A DNA stretch of 64,000 nt from Cupriavidus gilardii (GCF_013314895.1 NZ_JABTYE010000014.1:62001-126000); one strand, 5' to 3'. Positions 49,734 to 60,816 are shown, numbered from the stretch's first letter. Numbers and translations: made by a program. Notes: generated by a model from the sequence alone, not told the origin.

Positions 49734-49841
49734 CCTGGTTCCTCCCTCGTTGCCGCTCGCCGTTTCGCCCCTCGGGCAAGGCCGAACGATACCATGGCGC
49801 CCCGGCCCCCCTCGCCGGGAGGGGCTCGCAAGGGGCGACGG

Positions 49842-49847
49842 TATAAT
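49842..49847 (+). promoter_or_regulatory. candidate -10 box for the O-antigen ligase-like gene
   Basis: TATAAT followed by GCGCCG, 60 nt before ATG 49907; no clear -35. Confidence 0.5.
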
Positions 49848-49906
49848 GCGCCGCTGGCGCGCCCCGGAGCGATCACCGCAGCCAGCGTTGCCCTTGTTTC
49901 CGGCTC

Positions 49907-51253
49907 ATGGCCAATGTGCCCGCCAACGCCGTTCCGGCGCCGATTCGTATTTCATCCATGAGCATTGATCGTCTGTCCACCGGTGTCGCCGCGGGTGCCG
50001 CGGCGCTGTCCCCTGTGCTGATGCTGACCCTGCAGGGCGGCACCGGCTACTGCTTCTTCGTCGTGCTGGCCTTCAGCCTGCTGTGGCTGAGTCAGGCGGA
50101 GAACCGCCGCCACAGCCGCGAGCTGCTGCTGCGCTACAAGTGGTACGTCGTCGCGATGACGGCCTATCCGCTGGCGATCGGCCTGCAGGCGCTGGTGACC
50201 GGCGAGGTGCCGTCGCGTGCCTTCGATTCGCCGTCGCGCCTGCTGCTGTCCGTGCCGATCTTCCTGCTGCTGGCCGCGGTGCCGGCCGAGCGGCTGCGAC
50301 CCTTTCAATGGGGCTGTGTGATCGGCGCGCTGGGCGCCTGCTTCTGGTCCGTGCTGATCCTGTTCTCGCCCGCGGAGTGGGTGATGTCCGGGCGGGCCGG
50401 CAATCCCTTCACCAATCCGATTCCGTTCGGCGACACCGCGCTGGTGCTGGGCTTCATGGGCGCGATTCCGCTGGCCGAACGCGGCCGCCCGCGCTGGGAA
50501 CAGATCTTCCGCCTGCTCGGTCTGGCCGCCGGCTGCTACGCGTCCTATGCGTCGGAGAGCCGCGGCGGCTGGATCGCCATCCCGGTGATGCTGTGGGTCC
50601 TGCTGTGCCGCTTCGACCTGGCGCGCATGCGCCCGCGCCGGCTGATGCTGGTATTTGCGGCGTCGCTGACGCTGGGGGCGATGGCGGCGCTGAACACGCC
50701 GGTGGTGCAGAGCCGCATCGCGGCGGCCACCTCGGACTTCGAGCGGCTGGCGCACGGCGATGCCGATACCTCGATCGGCCTGCGGCTGCAGCTGTGGCAG
50801 GCGGCCTGGACGCTGTTCGAACGGGAACCGGCGCTGGGCGTCGGCAAGGGCACGCTGAAGGAAAGCCTGCAGGTACTGGCCGAACGCGGCGAGGCCTCGC
50901 CGGCAATCATCCATCCGCATGCGCACAACGAACTGTTCTCGACACTGGCCGAGATGGGGCTGCTGGGCCTGGCGGTGCTGCTGCTGCTGTACTACGGTTC
51001 GACCGTCTATTTCTGGCGCCATCGCCATTCGCCCGATCCCGACATCGCCACCGCGGCCGCGATGGGCCTGGTGCTGACGCTGGGCACCGTGGTGTTCGGG
51101 CTGACCATCGATGTCTTCACGCTGGTGATGAACACCGCCTTCTTCGGGCTGACCTCGGCGACGCTGCTGGGCATCATCGCCAACCGCACGCGGCAGCTGG
51201 AAGCGGCTGCCGCTGCCTCTACCGCTGCCGCTGCCGCAGCGCGGCCGCGCTGA
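49907..51253 (+). CDS. waaL: O-antigen ligase / polymerase-like membrane protein
   Basis: 448 residues from ATG 49907; ATG 49961 (MSIDRLSTG) is a close alternative start. About 11-12 transmembrane segments and a large periplasmic loop with RLQLWQAAWTLFEREPALGV and HPHAHNELFSTLAEMGLLGL, the Wzy_C pattern with the His-Ala-His-Asn motif of O-antigen ligases. Likely ligates O-antigen (or another polymer) to lipid A-core. The C-terminus carries an Ala-rich tail. Placement beside glycosyltransferases and msbA supports the LPS role; Wzy-type polymerase remains possible. Confidence 0.82.
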   Translation: MANVPANAVPAPIRISSMSIDRLSTGVAAGAAALSPVLMLTLQGGTGYCFFVVLAFSLLWLSQAENRRHSRELLLRYKWYVVAMTAYPLAIGLQALVTGEVPSRAFDSPSRLLLSVPIFLLLAAVPAERLRPFQWGCVIGALGACFWSVLILFSPAEWVMSGRAGNPFTNPIPFGDTALVLGFMGAIPLAERGRPRWEQIFRLLGLAAGCYASYASESRGGWIAIPVMLWVLLCRFDLARMRPRRLMLVFAASLTLGAMAALNTPVVQSRIAAATSDFERLAHGDADTSIGLRLQLWQAAWTLFEREPALGVGKGTLKESLQVLAERGEASPAIIHPHAHNELFSTLAEMGLLGLAVLLLLYYGSTVYFWRHRHSPDPDIATAAAMGLVLTLGTVVFGLTIDVFTLVMNTAFFGLTSATLLGIIANRTRQLEAAAAASTAAAAAARPR

Positions 51254-51271
51254 GCGGACGTATCGGCGCGG

Positions 51272-52315
51272 TCACGCTCCGCCGAGCCGCAGCAGCGCAT
51301 CGAGATGCGCGGCCGGTTCGGGGTTGTAGCGCAAATGCCGGCGCGGCTCGGCAATGCGCGCGCCGCCGTCCTTGGACCACGCCGCCGCCTCGCGCATGAC
51401 GGCGGCAATGGCGGCCACGTCGCTGCGCGGGAAGCGGCGCGCCACTGCATCGTCCATCACCTCGAGGCAGGCGATATTGTCGGCCAGCAGCACCGGCGTG
51501 CCGCACAGCACCGATTCGATCCCCACCAGCCCGAACGGCTCGTAACTGGACGCCAGCACGGTGAAATCGGCCGCCGCATAGAGCTCGGCCATATTGGCGC
51601 AGTAGCCCAGTTCGCGCACGCCCGGCAGCGTCTTGCCGACCGGCCGGCCGGCGACGGCCAGCGTCGCATCGAGGCCGCTGTCGGCCAGCGCGCGGGCCAG
51701 CACGTCGAGCCCCTTGCGGGCATGGTCCGACGACGGAAACAGGAAGACCGGTGTGTCGCCGAAGCCGAAGCGCTGGCGCAGCGCCGTGCGCGCGGCATCG
51801 TCGACCGGCCGGAAGCGCGCGGTGTCGACCGGCGGGTAGAGCAGGGCGAGCCTTTCGGCCGGCACGCCATACAGCTCGGCCAGCTCGTCGGCCATCAATT
51901 GCGAATGCGCGACCACGTGCCGCGCGGCGGCGTAGTGCCGCGATTCCAGCTCGATCTGGCGCCGGTCCCAGAAGGTCGGCGCGCGGCCGGACGCGCGCAG
52001 GTAGCCGCGATGGGTGCCGCCGCAGATCGCCAGGTCGGCGCCGACCACGCGGTTGCAGCCGATCAGCAGATCGCAGTGGCGATGCGCGTCGCGCATGCCC
52101 CAGGAGAACGCCGTGTCGCGCATCTTGCCCGGCAGCCAGCGCACGCGCACCAGATGCCGGTCGACCTGCCCGTACTCGGGGATGTCGCCGTCGAAGCGGC
52201 GCGCGAATACCGCGGGGCGCTCGCCGCGCGCGATCAGGCCGCGGGCCAGATCGAGCGCATAGCGTTCGAAGCCGCCGCCCTTGCCGAAGCGGTTGCAGGA
52301 GATGCCGATCTTCAT
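51272..52315 (-). CDS. family 4 glycosyltransferase, LPS core type
   Basis: 347 residues from ATG 52315 (MKIGISCNRFGKGGGFERYA); a GTG 6 nt upstream is an alternative. GT-B fold with FLFPSSDHARKGLDVLARAL near residue 190 and ASSYEPFGLVGIESVLCGTP near 260, the donor-binding E-x7-E motif of GT4 enzymes. Resembles WaaG-like transferases of LPS core synthesis. The acceptor is not known. It is followed, on the same strand upstream, by another glycosyltransferase at 52377-53135. Confidence 0.88.
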   Translation of the reverse strand: MKIGISCNRFGKGGGFERYALDLARGLIARGERPAVFARRFDGDIPEYGQVDRHLVRVRWLPGKMRDTAFSWGMRDAHRHCDLLIGCNRVVGADLAICGGTHRGYLRASGRAPTFWDRRQIELESRHYAAARHVVAHSQLMADELAELYGVPAERLALLYPPVDTARFRPVDDAARTALRQRFGFGDTPVFLFPSSDHARKGLDVLARALADSGLDATLAVAGRPVGKTLPGVRELGYCANMAELYAAADFTVLASSYEPFGLVGIESVLCGTPVLLADNIACLEVMDDAVARRFPRSDVAAIAAVMREAAAWSKDGGARIAEPRRHLRYNPEPAAHLDALLRLGGA

Positions 52316-52376
52316 GGACACGGATATCGGAACGGGAGCAAAGCGACAAAAGCCGAAGTCATGGGCCGCCCCGCGG

Positions 52377-53135
52377 TCATTGGCCGCCGGGCTGCTGCCG
52401 GCCCAGGTACCACAGCTTCAGATATTTGTAATAGCTCGCCTGCGCGTTCATCAGCGCGACGCCGAAGCCTTCGGCGCCGTCGAGAATGCTGCGGCGGAGC
52501 AGCCAGGTCCGCAGGAAGGCCCACAGCCCGTGGCCCGCTGCGGCCAGCGGCGTCGAGCGCTTGCCGCGGCTGAAGGCCTGGCGCGCGCCCGCCGACGAAT
52601 AGCTGTCGATCTTGCGCAGCACGTCCGAGTAATCGCGATAGCTGTAGTGCGTCAGGGGCTCGCGCAGCCGGCCGAGCCGGCCCTGCACGATCAGGCTCTC
52701 GTGCACCAGCGCCTCGCTGAAGCGGCCGCGGCCGCGGCGGAACAGCCGCGTCACGTAGTCGGGATACCAGCCGCCATGGCGGATGAAGCGGCCGCAGAAC
52801 TGCGACAGCCGCGGCATTTCATAGCCGTCGGCGCTGTCGCTGGCGATCGCGGCGAGAATCTCGTCGCGCAGCGCGGGGCTCACGCGCTCGTCGGCGTCGA
52901 TGCTGAGGATCCAGTCGCCGGTGGCGGCGTCGACCGCGCGGTTCTTCTGCGGACCGAAGCCCGGCCAGTCTTCTGTCTGGATCACGCGCGCGCCCATCTC
53001 CCGGGCAATCGCCGGGGTGGCGTCCGCGCTCATGCAATCCACTATAATCGCCTCGTCACACCACTTCACGCTCTCCAGACAGGCCTGGATATTGTGGGCT
53101 TCGTTGCGGGTGATGATGACGACGGAGAGTTTCAT
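52377..53135 (-). CDS. family 2 glycosyltransferase, WaaE/KdtX type
   Basis: 252 residues from ATG 53135 (MKLSVVIITRNEAHNIQACL); the frame extends upstream without support. CDEAIIVDCMSADATPAIAR and DWPGFGPQKNRAVDAATGDW, then ILSIDADERVSPALRDEILA hold the GT2 sugar-nucleotide residues; GGWYPDYVTRLFRRGRGRFS is the hallmark of the WaaE/KdtX branch, which adds a beta-1,4-glucose to the LPS inner-core heptose in enterics. Fits the heptose genes upstream in the window. Divergent from msbA. Confidence 0.9.
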   Translation of the reverse strand: MKLSVVIITRNEAHNIQACLESVKWCDEAIIVDCMSADATPAIAREMGARVIQTEDWPGFGPQKNRAVDAATGDWILSIDADERVSPALRDEILAAIASDSADGYEMPRLSQFCGRFIRHGGWYPDYVTRLFRRGRGRFSEALVHESLIVQGRLGRLREPLTHYSYRDYSDVLRKIDSYSSAGARQAFSRGKRSTPLAAAGHGLWAFLRTWLLRRSILDGAEGFGVALMNAQASYYKYLKLWYLGRQQPGGQ

Positions 53136-53376
53136 TGACGTGGTCGTATGGCCTGCTGTATGACGCGATCCAGCCGCGATCCGACCGCATTCGGCACGGT
53201 ATCGCCCCGGTCGAGCGCGGCGCCATTGTACCCCGGCCATTTTGTTGGCCCTTCGTTGGCCCCCTTGTTGGCGCCTGGGCCCCTGGTCGGCTCATGCCAG
53301 GCCGGCCCTGCCGGTGCCCGTTTCCGATTTCGGGTGCGGGCTCGCCGGCGCCTCTGATTATTCCGAAGGAGTGTTC

Positions 53377-55134
53377 TTGTCCCGCCCATCGACGCCAGGT
53401 GTGCAAACCATGCCCGCCCGACTCTGGTCCTACCTGCGCCCGGAGTTGCGCATCTTCATCGCCGCCATCGTTGCGATGGCCGTCGTGGCCGCCAGCGAAG
53501 GGGTGATCCCCAAGGTCGTCAACGATCTGCTGGACAAGGGCTTCGGCGGCGATTACGCCGGCAAGCTGTGGCATGTGCCGGCGATCCTGACCGGTGTCGC
53601 GCTGATCCGGGGCCTGGCCCAGTTCGCCTCGGGCTATCTGCTGAGCCTGATCTCCAACCGCGTGCTGCTCAAGATGCGGCTGCAGATGTTCGAGCGGATG
53701 CTGCATGTGCCGGCGATGTTCTTCCATCGCAATACCGCGGCATCGCTGATCAACGCGGTGATCTTCGAGGTCAATCAGGTGCTGCAGATCCTGACCAGCG
53801 TGTTCATCACGCTGGTGCGCGACTCGCTGACGGTGGTCGCGCTGTTGATCTACCTGTTCTACACGAACTGGCGGCTGACGCTGATCGTCGCGGTGATCCT
53901 GCCGGTCATCGGCTACCTGATGTCGAAGATCAACCGGCGGCTGCGCAAGCTCAACCGCGAGCACCAGACGCTGACCAACAGCGCCGCCTACGTGGTCGAG
54001 GAAGCGGCCGGCGGCTTCAAGGTGGTCAAGCTGCACGGCGGCGAGACCTACGAGCTGGCGCGCTTTCGCGCGATGGCCGAACGGCTGAAGAACTATTCGA
54101 TGCGGATGGCGGTGGCGGGCGGGCTGAACCAGCCGGTCACCGCGTTCCTGGCGGCGCTGGCGCTGTCGGTGATCATCACCATCGCGATGGTGCAGGCGCA
54201 GGGCAACCAGACCACGATCGGCGGCTTCACGGGCTTCGTGATGGCGATGCTGCTGCTGATCTCGCCGCTGAAGCATCTGACCGACATCAACCAGCCGCTG
54301 ACGCGCGGCATGACGGCCGCCGAAATGATCTTCCGCCTGATCGACGAGCCGGTGGAGCCGCAGCAGGGCGGACTGCCGCTGGACCGCGCGCGCGGCGAGC
54401 TGGTGTTCGAGCGCGTCGGCTTCCGGTACGGCGACGCCGGGCGCCCCGCGCTGCAGGACGTGTCGCTGCGGGTCAGCCCGGGCGAGGTGCTGGCGCTGGT
54501 CGGTCCGTCCGGCAGCGGCAAGACCACGCTGGTCAATCTGGTGCCGCGCTTCTTCGATCCGACCGAAGGGCGCATCCTGCTCGACGGCCAGCCGCTCGAC
54601 GCGCTGGTGCTGAAGGATCTGCGCCGCCAGATCGCCTTCGTCAGCCAGGACGTGGTGCTGTTCAACGACACCGTCGCCGCCAACGTGGCTTATGGGGTGC
54701 ACTCGGCCGACCAGATCGACATGGCGCGGGTCGAGCGCGCGCTGGAGGCCGCCTATCTGACCGACGTGGTCAAGGGGCTGCCGGAGGGCCTGCAGACCAA
54801 TATCGGCGACAACGGCATGAAGCTGTCGGGCGGCCAGCGCCAGCGCCTGGCGATCGCCCGCGCGCTGTACAAGGACGCGCCGATCCTGATTCTGGACGAG
54901 GCCACCTCGGCGCTGGATTCGGAGTCCGAGCGCCAGGTCCAGGCCGCGCTGGAATCGCTGATGGTCGGCCGCACCACGCTGGTGATCGCGCACCGGCTCT
55001 CGACCATCGAGAACGCCGACCGCATCGCGGTGCTGGATCAGGGACGCATCGCCGAGCACGGCACCCATGCCGAGCTGCTGGCCGCGAACGGGCTGTACGC
55101 CGGGCTGCACCGCATCCAGTTCGCCACGCAGTAA
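53377..55134 (+). CDS. msbA: lipid A export ATP-binding/permease protein MsbA
   Basis: 585 residues if it begins at TTG 53377, chosen because AAGGAG lies 5 nt upstream and the frame gives a family-length protein; ATG 53410 ([20 protein letters not shown]) is the alternative. Six transmembrane helices in the first 310 residues; ATPase domain with Walker [11 protein letters not shown]-loop [20 protein letters not shown], signature [20 protein letters not shown] and Walker [21 protein letters not shown]. Flips lipid A-core across the inner membrane using ATP. It lies in the LPS block. Confidence 0.95.
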   Translation: MSRPSTPGVQTMPARLWSYLRPELRIFIAAIVAMAVVAASEGVIPKVVNDLLDKGFGGDYAGKLWHVPAILTGVALIRGLAQFASGYLLSLISNRVLLKMRLQMFERMLHVPAMFFHRNTAASLINAVIFEVNQVLQILTSVFITLVRDSLTVVALLIYLFYTNWRLTLIVAVILPVIGYLMSKINRRLRKLNREHQTLTNSAAYVVEEAAGGFKVVKLHGGETYELARFRAMAERLKNYSMRMAVAGGLNQPVTAFLAALALSVIITIAMVQAQGNQTTIGGFTGFVMAMLLLISPLKHLTDINQPLTRGMTAAEMIFRLIDEPVEPQQGGLPLDRARGELVFERVGFRYGDAGRPALQDVSLRVSPGEVLALVGPSGSGKTTLVNLVPRFFDPTEGRILLDGQPLDALVLKDLRRQIAFVSQDVVLFNDTVAANVAYGVHSADQIDMARVERALEAAYLTDVVKGLPEGLQTNIGDNGMKLSGGQRQRLAIARALYKDAPILILDEATSALDSESERQVQAALESLMVGRTTLVIAHRLSTIENADRIAVLDQGRIAEHGTHAELLAANGLYAGLHRIQFATQ

Positions 55135-55269
55135 GCCGGCCGCCCGGGTGCGGCGCGGGCCGGCAAGGCTTGGCGTGCCGCCGTGGCTGGCCGATACTGT
55201 GGCAGGCCTCGCGCACAGCGCGGGGCCATGCCGCAGCCGGATAGACCGGAACTTACCGAGGAGACATCG

Positions 55270-55896
55270 ATGAGCGAATCGCAGCAAGCCAGTCCGTCCT
55301 CGACTGCATCGGCCGACAGGCCGATCAGCCGCTACCCCGTGCCGACGCTCGAGCAGGTGCCCGACGATATCCGCGAGCGGATTCTGGCGGTGCAGGAAAA
55401 GGCCGGCTTCGTCCCCAATGTATTTCTCGCGCTCGCGCACCGGCCGGCCGAATTCCGCGCCTTCTTCGCCTATCACGACGCGCTGATGGACAAGGAGGGC
55501 GGGCTGACCAAGGGCGAGCGCGAAATGATCGTGGTCGCCACCTCGGGCGTCAACCAGTGCCTCTATTGCGTGGTCGCCCACGGCGCGATCCTGCGCATCT
55601 ACGAGAAGAAGCCGCTGCTGGCCGACCAGATCGCGGTCAACTATCGCAAGGCCGACCTGCCGCCGCGCCAGCGGGCGATGCTCGATTTCGCGATGAAGGT
55701 TTGCCAGGCCTCGCACGAGATCGACGAGGCCGATTTCGATGCGCTGCGCCCGCACGGCTTCTCCGACGAGGACGCCTGGGACATCGCCGCGATCACCGCC
55801 TTTTTCGGCCTGTCCAACCGCATGGCCAACACCATCGGCATGCGTCCCAACGATGAGTTCTTCCTGATGGGGCGTGTGCCGAAGGCCAAGCCGTAG
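55270..55896 (+). CDS. AhpD-like peroxidase-related protein
   Basis: 208 residues from ATG 55270 with GAGGAG upstream. Carboxymuconolactone decarboxylase/AhpD fold: KGEREMIVVATSGVNQCLYC followed by VVAHGAILRI holds the CxxCxxxH motif (Cys97, Cys100, His104), which in AhpD performs thiol-based peroxide reduction. PVPTLEQVPDDIRERILAVQ and GMRPNDEFFLMGRVPKAK fit the uncharacterised peroxidase-related family. Redox partner unknown. The first 20 residues are Ser/Ala-rich. Confidence 0.88.
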   Translation: MSESQQASPSSTASADRPISRYPVPTLEQVPDDIRERILAVQEKAGFVPNVFLALAHRPAEFRAFFAYHDALMDKEGGLTKGEREMIVVATSGVNQCLYCVVAHGAILRIYEKKPLLADQIAVNYRKADLPPRQRAMLDFAMKVCQASHEIDEADFDALRPHGFSDEDAWDIAAITAFFGLSNRMANTIGMRPNDEFFLMGRVPKAKP

Positions 55897-55968
55897 TCCG
55901 GTTGCGAGACCGGCCGTCTCGCCCGCGGGCGGCAGATGCCGTCCGCCCCCGACCTGCAAGGAGATTGC

Positions 55969-56406
55969 ATGCCACGGATCGTCGACCGATCGTTTCTTTC
56001 CTCGCTTCTTTCCTCGCTTCTTTCCTCGCTTCTTTCCCCGTTTCTTGCCGCGCTGCGTTCCGGGCTGGTTCCCCTGCTTCGTCCCCGACTGAACGGCATG
56101 GGACGGCTGGCCTGCGCGGCAACCGGCGTGACCCTGCTGGCTGCCTGCGCCAGCGAACCGCCGCCCGGACCGCCGCCGCCGCCGATGGGCGGTGCCGGCA
56201 CGCCGCAAGGCTGCGCCGCCGACAAGATGGCCGACGACGCGCTGGTCGGCAAGCCGGAGGCCGAGGCGATCGCGCTGCTGGACGGCTGCGCCTGGCGCAT
56301 TGGCCAGCGCGACGCGCAGCAGTTTCCCGGCACCATGGATTACCGTCCGGACCGCCGCACGCTCGGCATCGCGGGCGGTCTGGTGGTCTGGGTCAAGCGC
56401 GGCTGA
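55969..56406 (+). CDS. I78-type peptidase inhibitor lipoprotein with repeat-expanded N-terminus
   Basis: 145 residues from ATG 55969, chosen because AAGGAG lies 5 nt before it. Residues about 8-27 are encoded by a 12-bp tandem repeat (SFLSSLLSSLLSSLLSPFL). The likely export signal follows only at residue 44: MGRLACAATGVTLLAAC with lipobox LLAAC, then a Pro-rich linker and a C-terminal I78-family domain (LVGKPEAEAIALLDGCAWRI, TMDYRPDRRTLGIAGGLVVW). An internal ATG (56098) would give a normal lipoprotein of 102 residues but lacks a ribosome site. I78 members inhibit serine proteases. Confidence 0.72.
   Translation: MPRIVDRSFLSSLLSSLLSSLLSPFLAALRSGLVPLLRPRLNGMGRLACAATGVTLLAACASEPPPGPPPPPMGGAGTPQGCAADKMADDALVGKPEAEAIALLDGCAWRIGQRDAQQFPGTMDYRPDRRTLGIAGGLVVWVKRG
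55991..56050 (+). repeat. 12-bp tandem repeat, 5 copies, in coding sequence
   Basis: Units of CGYTTCTTTCCT; three are near-perfect and the outer two decayed. It encodes Leu-Leu-Ser-Ser in the frame of the lipoprotein gene. The opposite strand has a Lys/Gly/Arg-rich frame that is just its shadow. Confidence 0.9.
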
Positions 56407-56460
56407 ACGCCGGGCGCCGGCGCGGCTGCCCGCGCCGGTTTCCTACATGGCGCGGCAGGC

Positions 56461-57015
56461 CTACTTGACCTGCGCGCACATGCCGCTGGCCGGGTCGAAC
56501 ATCACCGGCCACGCTTCTTCGTAGATCCCGGGCGTGCAACGCTTCTGGCAATTGGCATGTGCCAGCGTGACGCGCCGCGGGTCCTGCCACACCATCAGCT
56601 TGCAACCGCTGTCGTCGCGCGCGACCAGTTCGATATGCGGGGCCTTCTGGACCTGCCGGAACTCGCTCAGATCGAAGGCGCACGAGCCGCGGCGCCGCGG
56701 CACCCACAGCTTCCAGTTCAGCGCCTGCACCTCGTTGGCGGTCACGCGCACGCGCGCCTCCTCGCGAAAGCCGTCGTCCTCGGTGCGGCTGCAATAGCCG
56801 GCCAGCTCGATCACGCGGGCCGCAATCGGTGGCGGAGGGGCGGGGGTGACCTGACGCTCGGGCGCAGCCGGGGGCAACGATGGCGCGCGTTTCGCCAGTT
56901 CCTGCACGGGCGCGCAGCCGTGCAGGCCCACCATCGCGATCAGCATCGCGCCGAGCCACGGCGCGCCTGGCCTTGTCCACGGCCGTTCGGCCGTCTTCGC
57001 TTGCCGCCCCGTCAT
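56461..57015 (-). CDS. Cys-rich putative lipoprotein
   Basis: 184 residues from ATG 57015 with AGGAG 6 nt upstream; the frame is open to 57075. GAMLIAMVGLHGCAPV offers a lipobox near Cys34, with a long basic Arg/Lys n-region. The mature part begins with a Pro/Ala-rich segment, then has at least six Cys residues (YCSRTED, GSCAFD, GCKLMV, NCQKRC, GMCAQ), likely disulfides in the periplasm. No family recognised. Neighbour to the I78-type gene, convergent. Confidence 0.65.
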   Translation of the reverse strand: MTGRQAKTAERPWTRPGAPWLGAMLIAMVGLHGCAPVQELAKRAPSLPPAAPERQVTPAPPPPIAARVIELAGYCSRTEDDGFREEARVRVTANEVQALNWKLWVPRRRGSCAFDLSEFRQVQKAPHIELVARDDSGCKLMVWQDPRRVTLAHANCQKRCTPGIYEEAWPVMFDPASGMCAQVK

Positions 57016-57111
57016 GGTCCGCTCCTGCCGTGCCATTCCTGCATTCGTTATAGGGGATGGCGGCGGCAATGACATGCGGTCAGACCCTAGTGGCGATCCG
57101 CATCGCGCCGG

Positions 57112-58575
<1,464 letters not shown>

Positions 58576-58714
58576 GTTGTGTGCGATCCGTCGCCGGCTG
58601 GCTGGCTCCGCCGACGGTTGTCCGTCGCGGCGGAGCAGGTTGGTCCCCTGGATGCCGTGCGGCGCGGTCGGCGGGCGAACCGGCGCCTTGCTCGGCGTTG
58701 CGTGGCGGTGCGCT

Positions 58715-59320
58715 TCAGAAGCGCAGACCGGCCTGTCGCAACAGCGCTGCCGTCTCGAACAGGGGCAGGCCCATGATACCCGAATAGCTCCCCGCGATCC
58801 GCTGCACGAACTCGGCGGCGCGGCCCTGGATGCCGTAGGCGCCGGCCTTGCCGAGCGGCTCGCCGCTGGCCACGTAGCGCGCGATCTCGTCCTCGCGCAT
58901 CGCGCGGAAGCTGACCTCGGAGATCGACAGCGCATGGTGCGCGCCGAGCGTCGAAACCACGGTCACCGCGGTCAGCACCCGATGCGTGGTGCCGGACAAC
59001 GCCGTCAGCATCGCGACGGCGTCGTCGGCATGCTCGGGCTTGCCGAGGATGCGGCCGCCCAGACAGACCGTGGTGTCCGAGGTCAGGATCGGCGCGTCGG
59101 GCAGCGCCCGGCGTTCGCGGCGGCGCAGCGCGGCCTCCGCCTTCAGCGCGCAGACGCGCTGCACGTAGTCATCCGGCGTTTCGCCGGGCAGCACCGCTTC
59201 GAGCGCCTCGGCGTCTTCGTCGTCGTCGGGCAGCAGCAGCTGGTAGGACACGCCGAGCTGGGTAAGCAGCTCGCGGCGGCGAGGGCTTTGGGAGGCGAGG
59301 TAGAGGACGTCGTGGAGCAC
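58715..59320 (-). CDS. maf: Maf-family nucleotide pyrophosphatase
   Basis: 201 residues, [20 protein letters not shown], with the family motif [30 protein letters not shown] and [20 protein letters not shown]. Maf enzymes hydrolyse dTTP/UTP or modified nucleotides; the exact class (YhdE or YceF) is not certain from the sequence read here. It lies in the rsfS-rlmH-maf-rng run, a frequent order in proteobacteria. Confidence 0.93.
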   Translation of the reverse strand: MLHDVLYLASQSPRRRELLTQLGVSYQLLLPDDDEDAEALEAVLPGETPDDYVQRVCALKAEAALRRRERRALPDAPILTSDTTVCLGGRILGKPEHADDAVAMLTALSGTTHRVLTAVTVVSTLGAHHALSISEVSFRAMREDEIARYVASGEPLGKAGAYGIQGRAAEFVQRIAGSYSGIMGLPLFETAALLRQAGLRF

Positions 59321-59419
59321 GGTGGCACGGGCGCGGAGGAGCGCGGTGGTACTAGGGAGGGACGAGGTTCGGACGAACGCAGGAACCGGGGCCGCCGACC
59401 GGCAGCGGGCGATGGCAGG

Positions 59420-59890
59420 TCAGACCCGATGGTAAGGGTGGTTCTGCGTGACGGTCCAGGCCCGGTACAGCTGCTCGGCCAGCAGCACGCGCACCATGCC
59501 GTGCGGCAGCGTCAGGCTGGAGAGCCGCAGCAGCGTCTGCGCGCGGGCCTTCAGCGCAGGGTCGAGGCCGTCCGCACCGCCGATCAGAAAGGCGACATCG
59601 CCGCCCTCGCGCTGCCAGCCGGTCAACTGCTCGGCCAGCTGCATCGTGGTCAGGTCGCGGCCGCGTTCGTCCAGCGCGACGATGCGGCACTGGCGCGGCA
59701 GCGCGGCCTCGATGCGCGCGGCCTCGCGCTGCATCACGGTCGCCGCGTTGTTGCTGGCGGTGCGGGCCTCGGGCTTGATCTCGCGCAGCACGATGCGCAG
59801 CTCCGGCGGCATGCGCTTGGCATACTCGGCGAAGCCCGCCTCGATCCAGGCGGGCATCTTGTGCCCGACCGCGACGATCAGCAACTGCAC
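59420..59890 (-). CDS. rlmH: 23S rRNA pseudouridine-1915 N3-methyltransferase
   Basis: 156 residues if started at GTG 59890 ([20 protein letters not shown]), which matches the family start and length; the frame continues upstream as a shadow of the rsfS tail. SPOUT features: [40 protein letters not shown] and the C-terminal [14 protein letters not shown]. Modifies the A-site loop of 23S rRNA. Starts 32 bp after rsfS, likely in one transcript. Confidence 0.95.
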   Translation of the reverse strand: MQLLIVAVGHKMPAWIEAGFAEYAKRMPPELRIVLREIKPEARTASNNAATVMQREAARIEAALPRQCRIVALDERGRDLTTMQLAEQLTGWQREGGDVAFLIGGADGLDPALKARAQTLLRLSSLTLPHGMVRVLLAEQLYRAWTVTQNHPYHRV

Positions 59891-59921
59891 GGCGACGCGC
59901 TGCTGCGGGATGGGGCCCGGC

Positions 59922-60716
59922 TCAGGCCGAGCGGGTGGCGCGCTTGCGCGGTGCCGCGGTCTTGGCGGCGGCGCTGCGCGTGGCGGTGGTCTTGGCCGCG
60001 GTACGGGTGCCGGTACCGGTTCCCGTCTTGGCAGCCGTCCTTGTCGTCTTGGTGGCCGTCTTGGTGGCCGTCTTGCGGGCGGCACCGGTACCGCTGCCGG
60101 TGCCCGTGCGGGCTGGAGCCTTGCGCGCCGGCGCGGCGCCGCTGACGCTGGTGGTGCGGGTGCGAGCGACCGGCTTGCGCTGCGTCGCGATCGCGTCCGG
60201 ATCGGTGTCCTCGTGGCCCATCGGCGGCGACGGCTCCTTCATGCCTTCGGGCAGGCGGGCCAGGGCCGGGCGTTCGCCGACGGCGCGGCGCGTGCGGGCG
60301 CGCGGCGCCTTTTCCTCGGCGTCGTCGTCCTCGTCCACCGGCTCGCTGGCCTTGGCCAGGCCCTTGGCGCCCGCGCCGAGCTTGATCCGCACCGGCTTGT
60401 CGCCCCAGATCTCTTCGAGGTTGTAGTACTGGCGCAGCTGCGGCTGCAGGATATGCACCACCGCGTCGCCGCAGTCGACCAGCACCCATTCGCCGGTCTC
60501 CATGCCTTCCACCGCGATGATGTGGCCGCCGGCTTCCTTGACGGTGTCGCGTACCGAGGCGGCCAGCGCCTTGGTCTGCCGGTTCGAGGTGCCGCTGGCG
60601 ATCACCACGCGGTCGAACAGTTCGGTCAGGTGCGAGGTGTCGAACACCTTGATGTCCTGTGCCTTGACGTCCTCGAGGCCATCGACGATGGCGCGTTGCA
60701 GTTTGCGAATATCCAT
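59922..60716 (-). CDS. rsfS: ribosomal silencing factor RsfS with long Lys/Ala/Thr tail
   Basis: 264 residues from ATG 60716 ([20 protein letters not shown]). Residues 1-120 are a complete RsfS/Iojap domain ([40 protein letters not shown]), which binds L14 and stops subunit joining in starvation. E. coli RsfS has about 105 residues. The remaining 145 residues include an acidic patch ([12 protein letters not shown]) and then a basic, low-complexity tail ([40 protein letters not shown]) resembling histone H1-like tails. It stays in frame to a normal stop before rlmH. Confidence 0.93.
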   Translation of the reverse strand: MDIRKLQRAIVDGLEDVKAQDIKVFDTSHLTELFDRVVIASGTSNRQTKALAASVRDTVKEAGGHIIAVEGMETGEWVLVDCGDAVVHILQPQLRQYYNLEEIWGDKPVRIKLGAGAKGLAKASEPVDEDDDAEEKAPRARTRRAVGERPALARLPEGMKEPSPPMGHEDTDPDAIATQRKPVARTRTTSVSGAAPARKAPARTGTGSGTGAARKTATKTATKTTRTAAKTGTGTGTRTAAKTTATRSAAAKTAAPRKRATRSA

Positions 60717-60816
60717 GGTGCCTTGGTGGTGCCCTTGTATTTTGTCAGCGAGGGATCGGTGGCCGTAGCCGCGTCCCGGGCCAGTGCTACGGGCCGGCCC
60801 GGTTCCACGGTCCTGC

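Noticed and set aside
53056..56208. 1050-codon minus-strand frame with Lys/Gly repeats
   Set aside because: Runs antisense through msbA and the AhpD-like gene. The KRGKKRGKK stretch is the reverse of the 12-bp repeat at 55991-56050.
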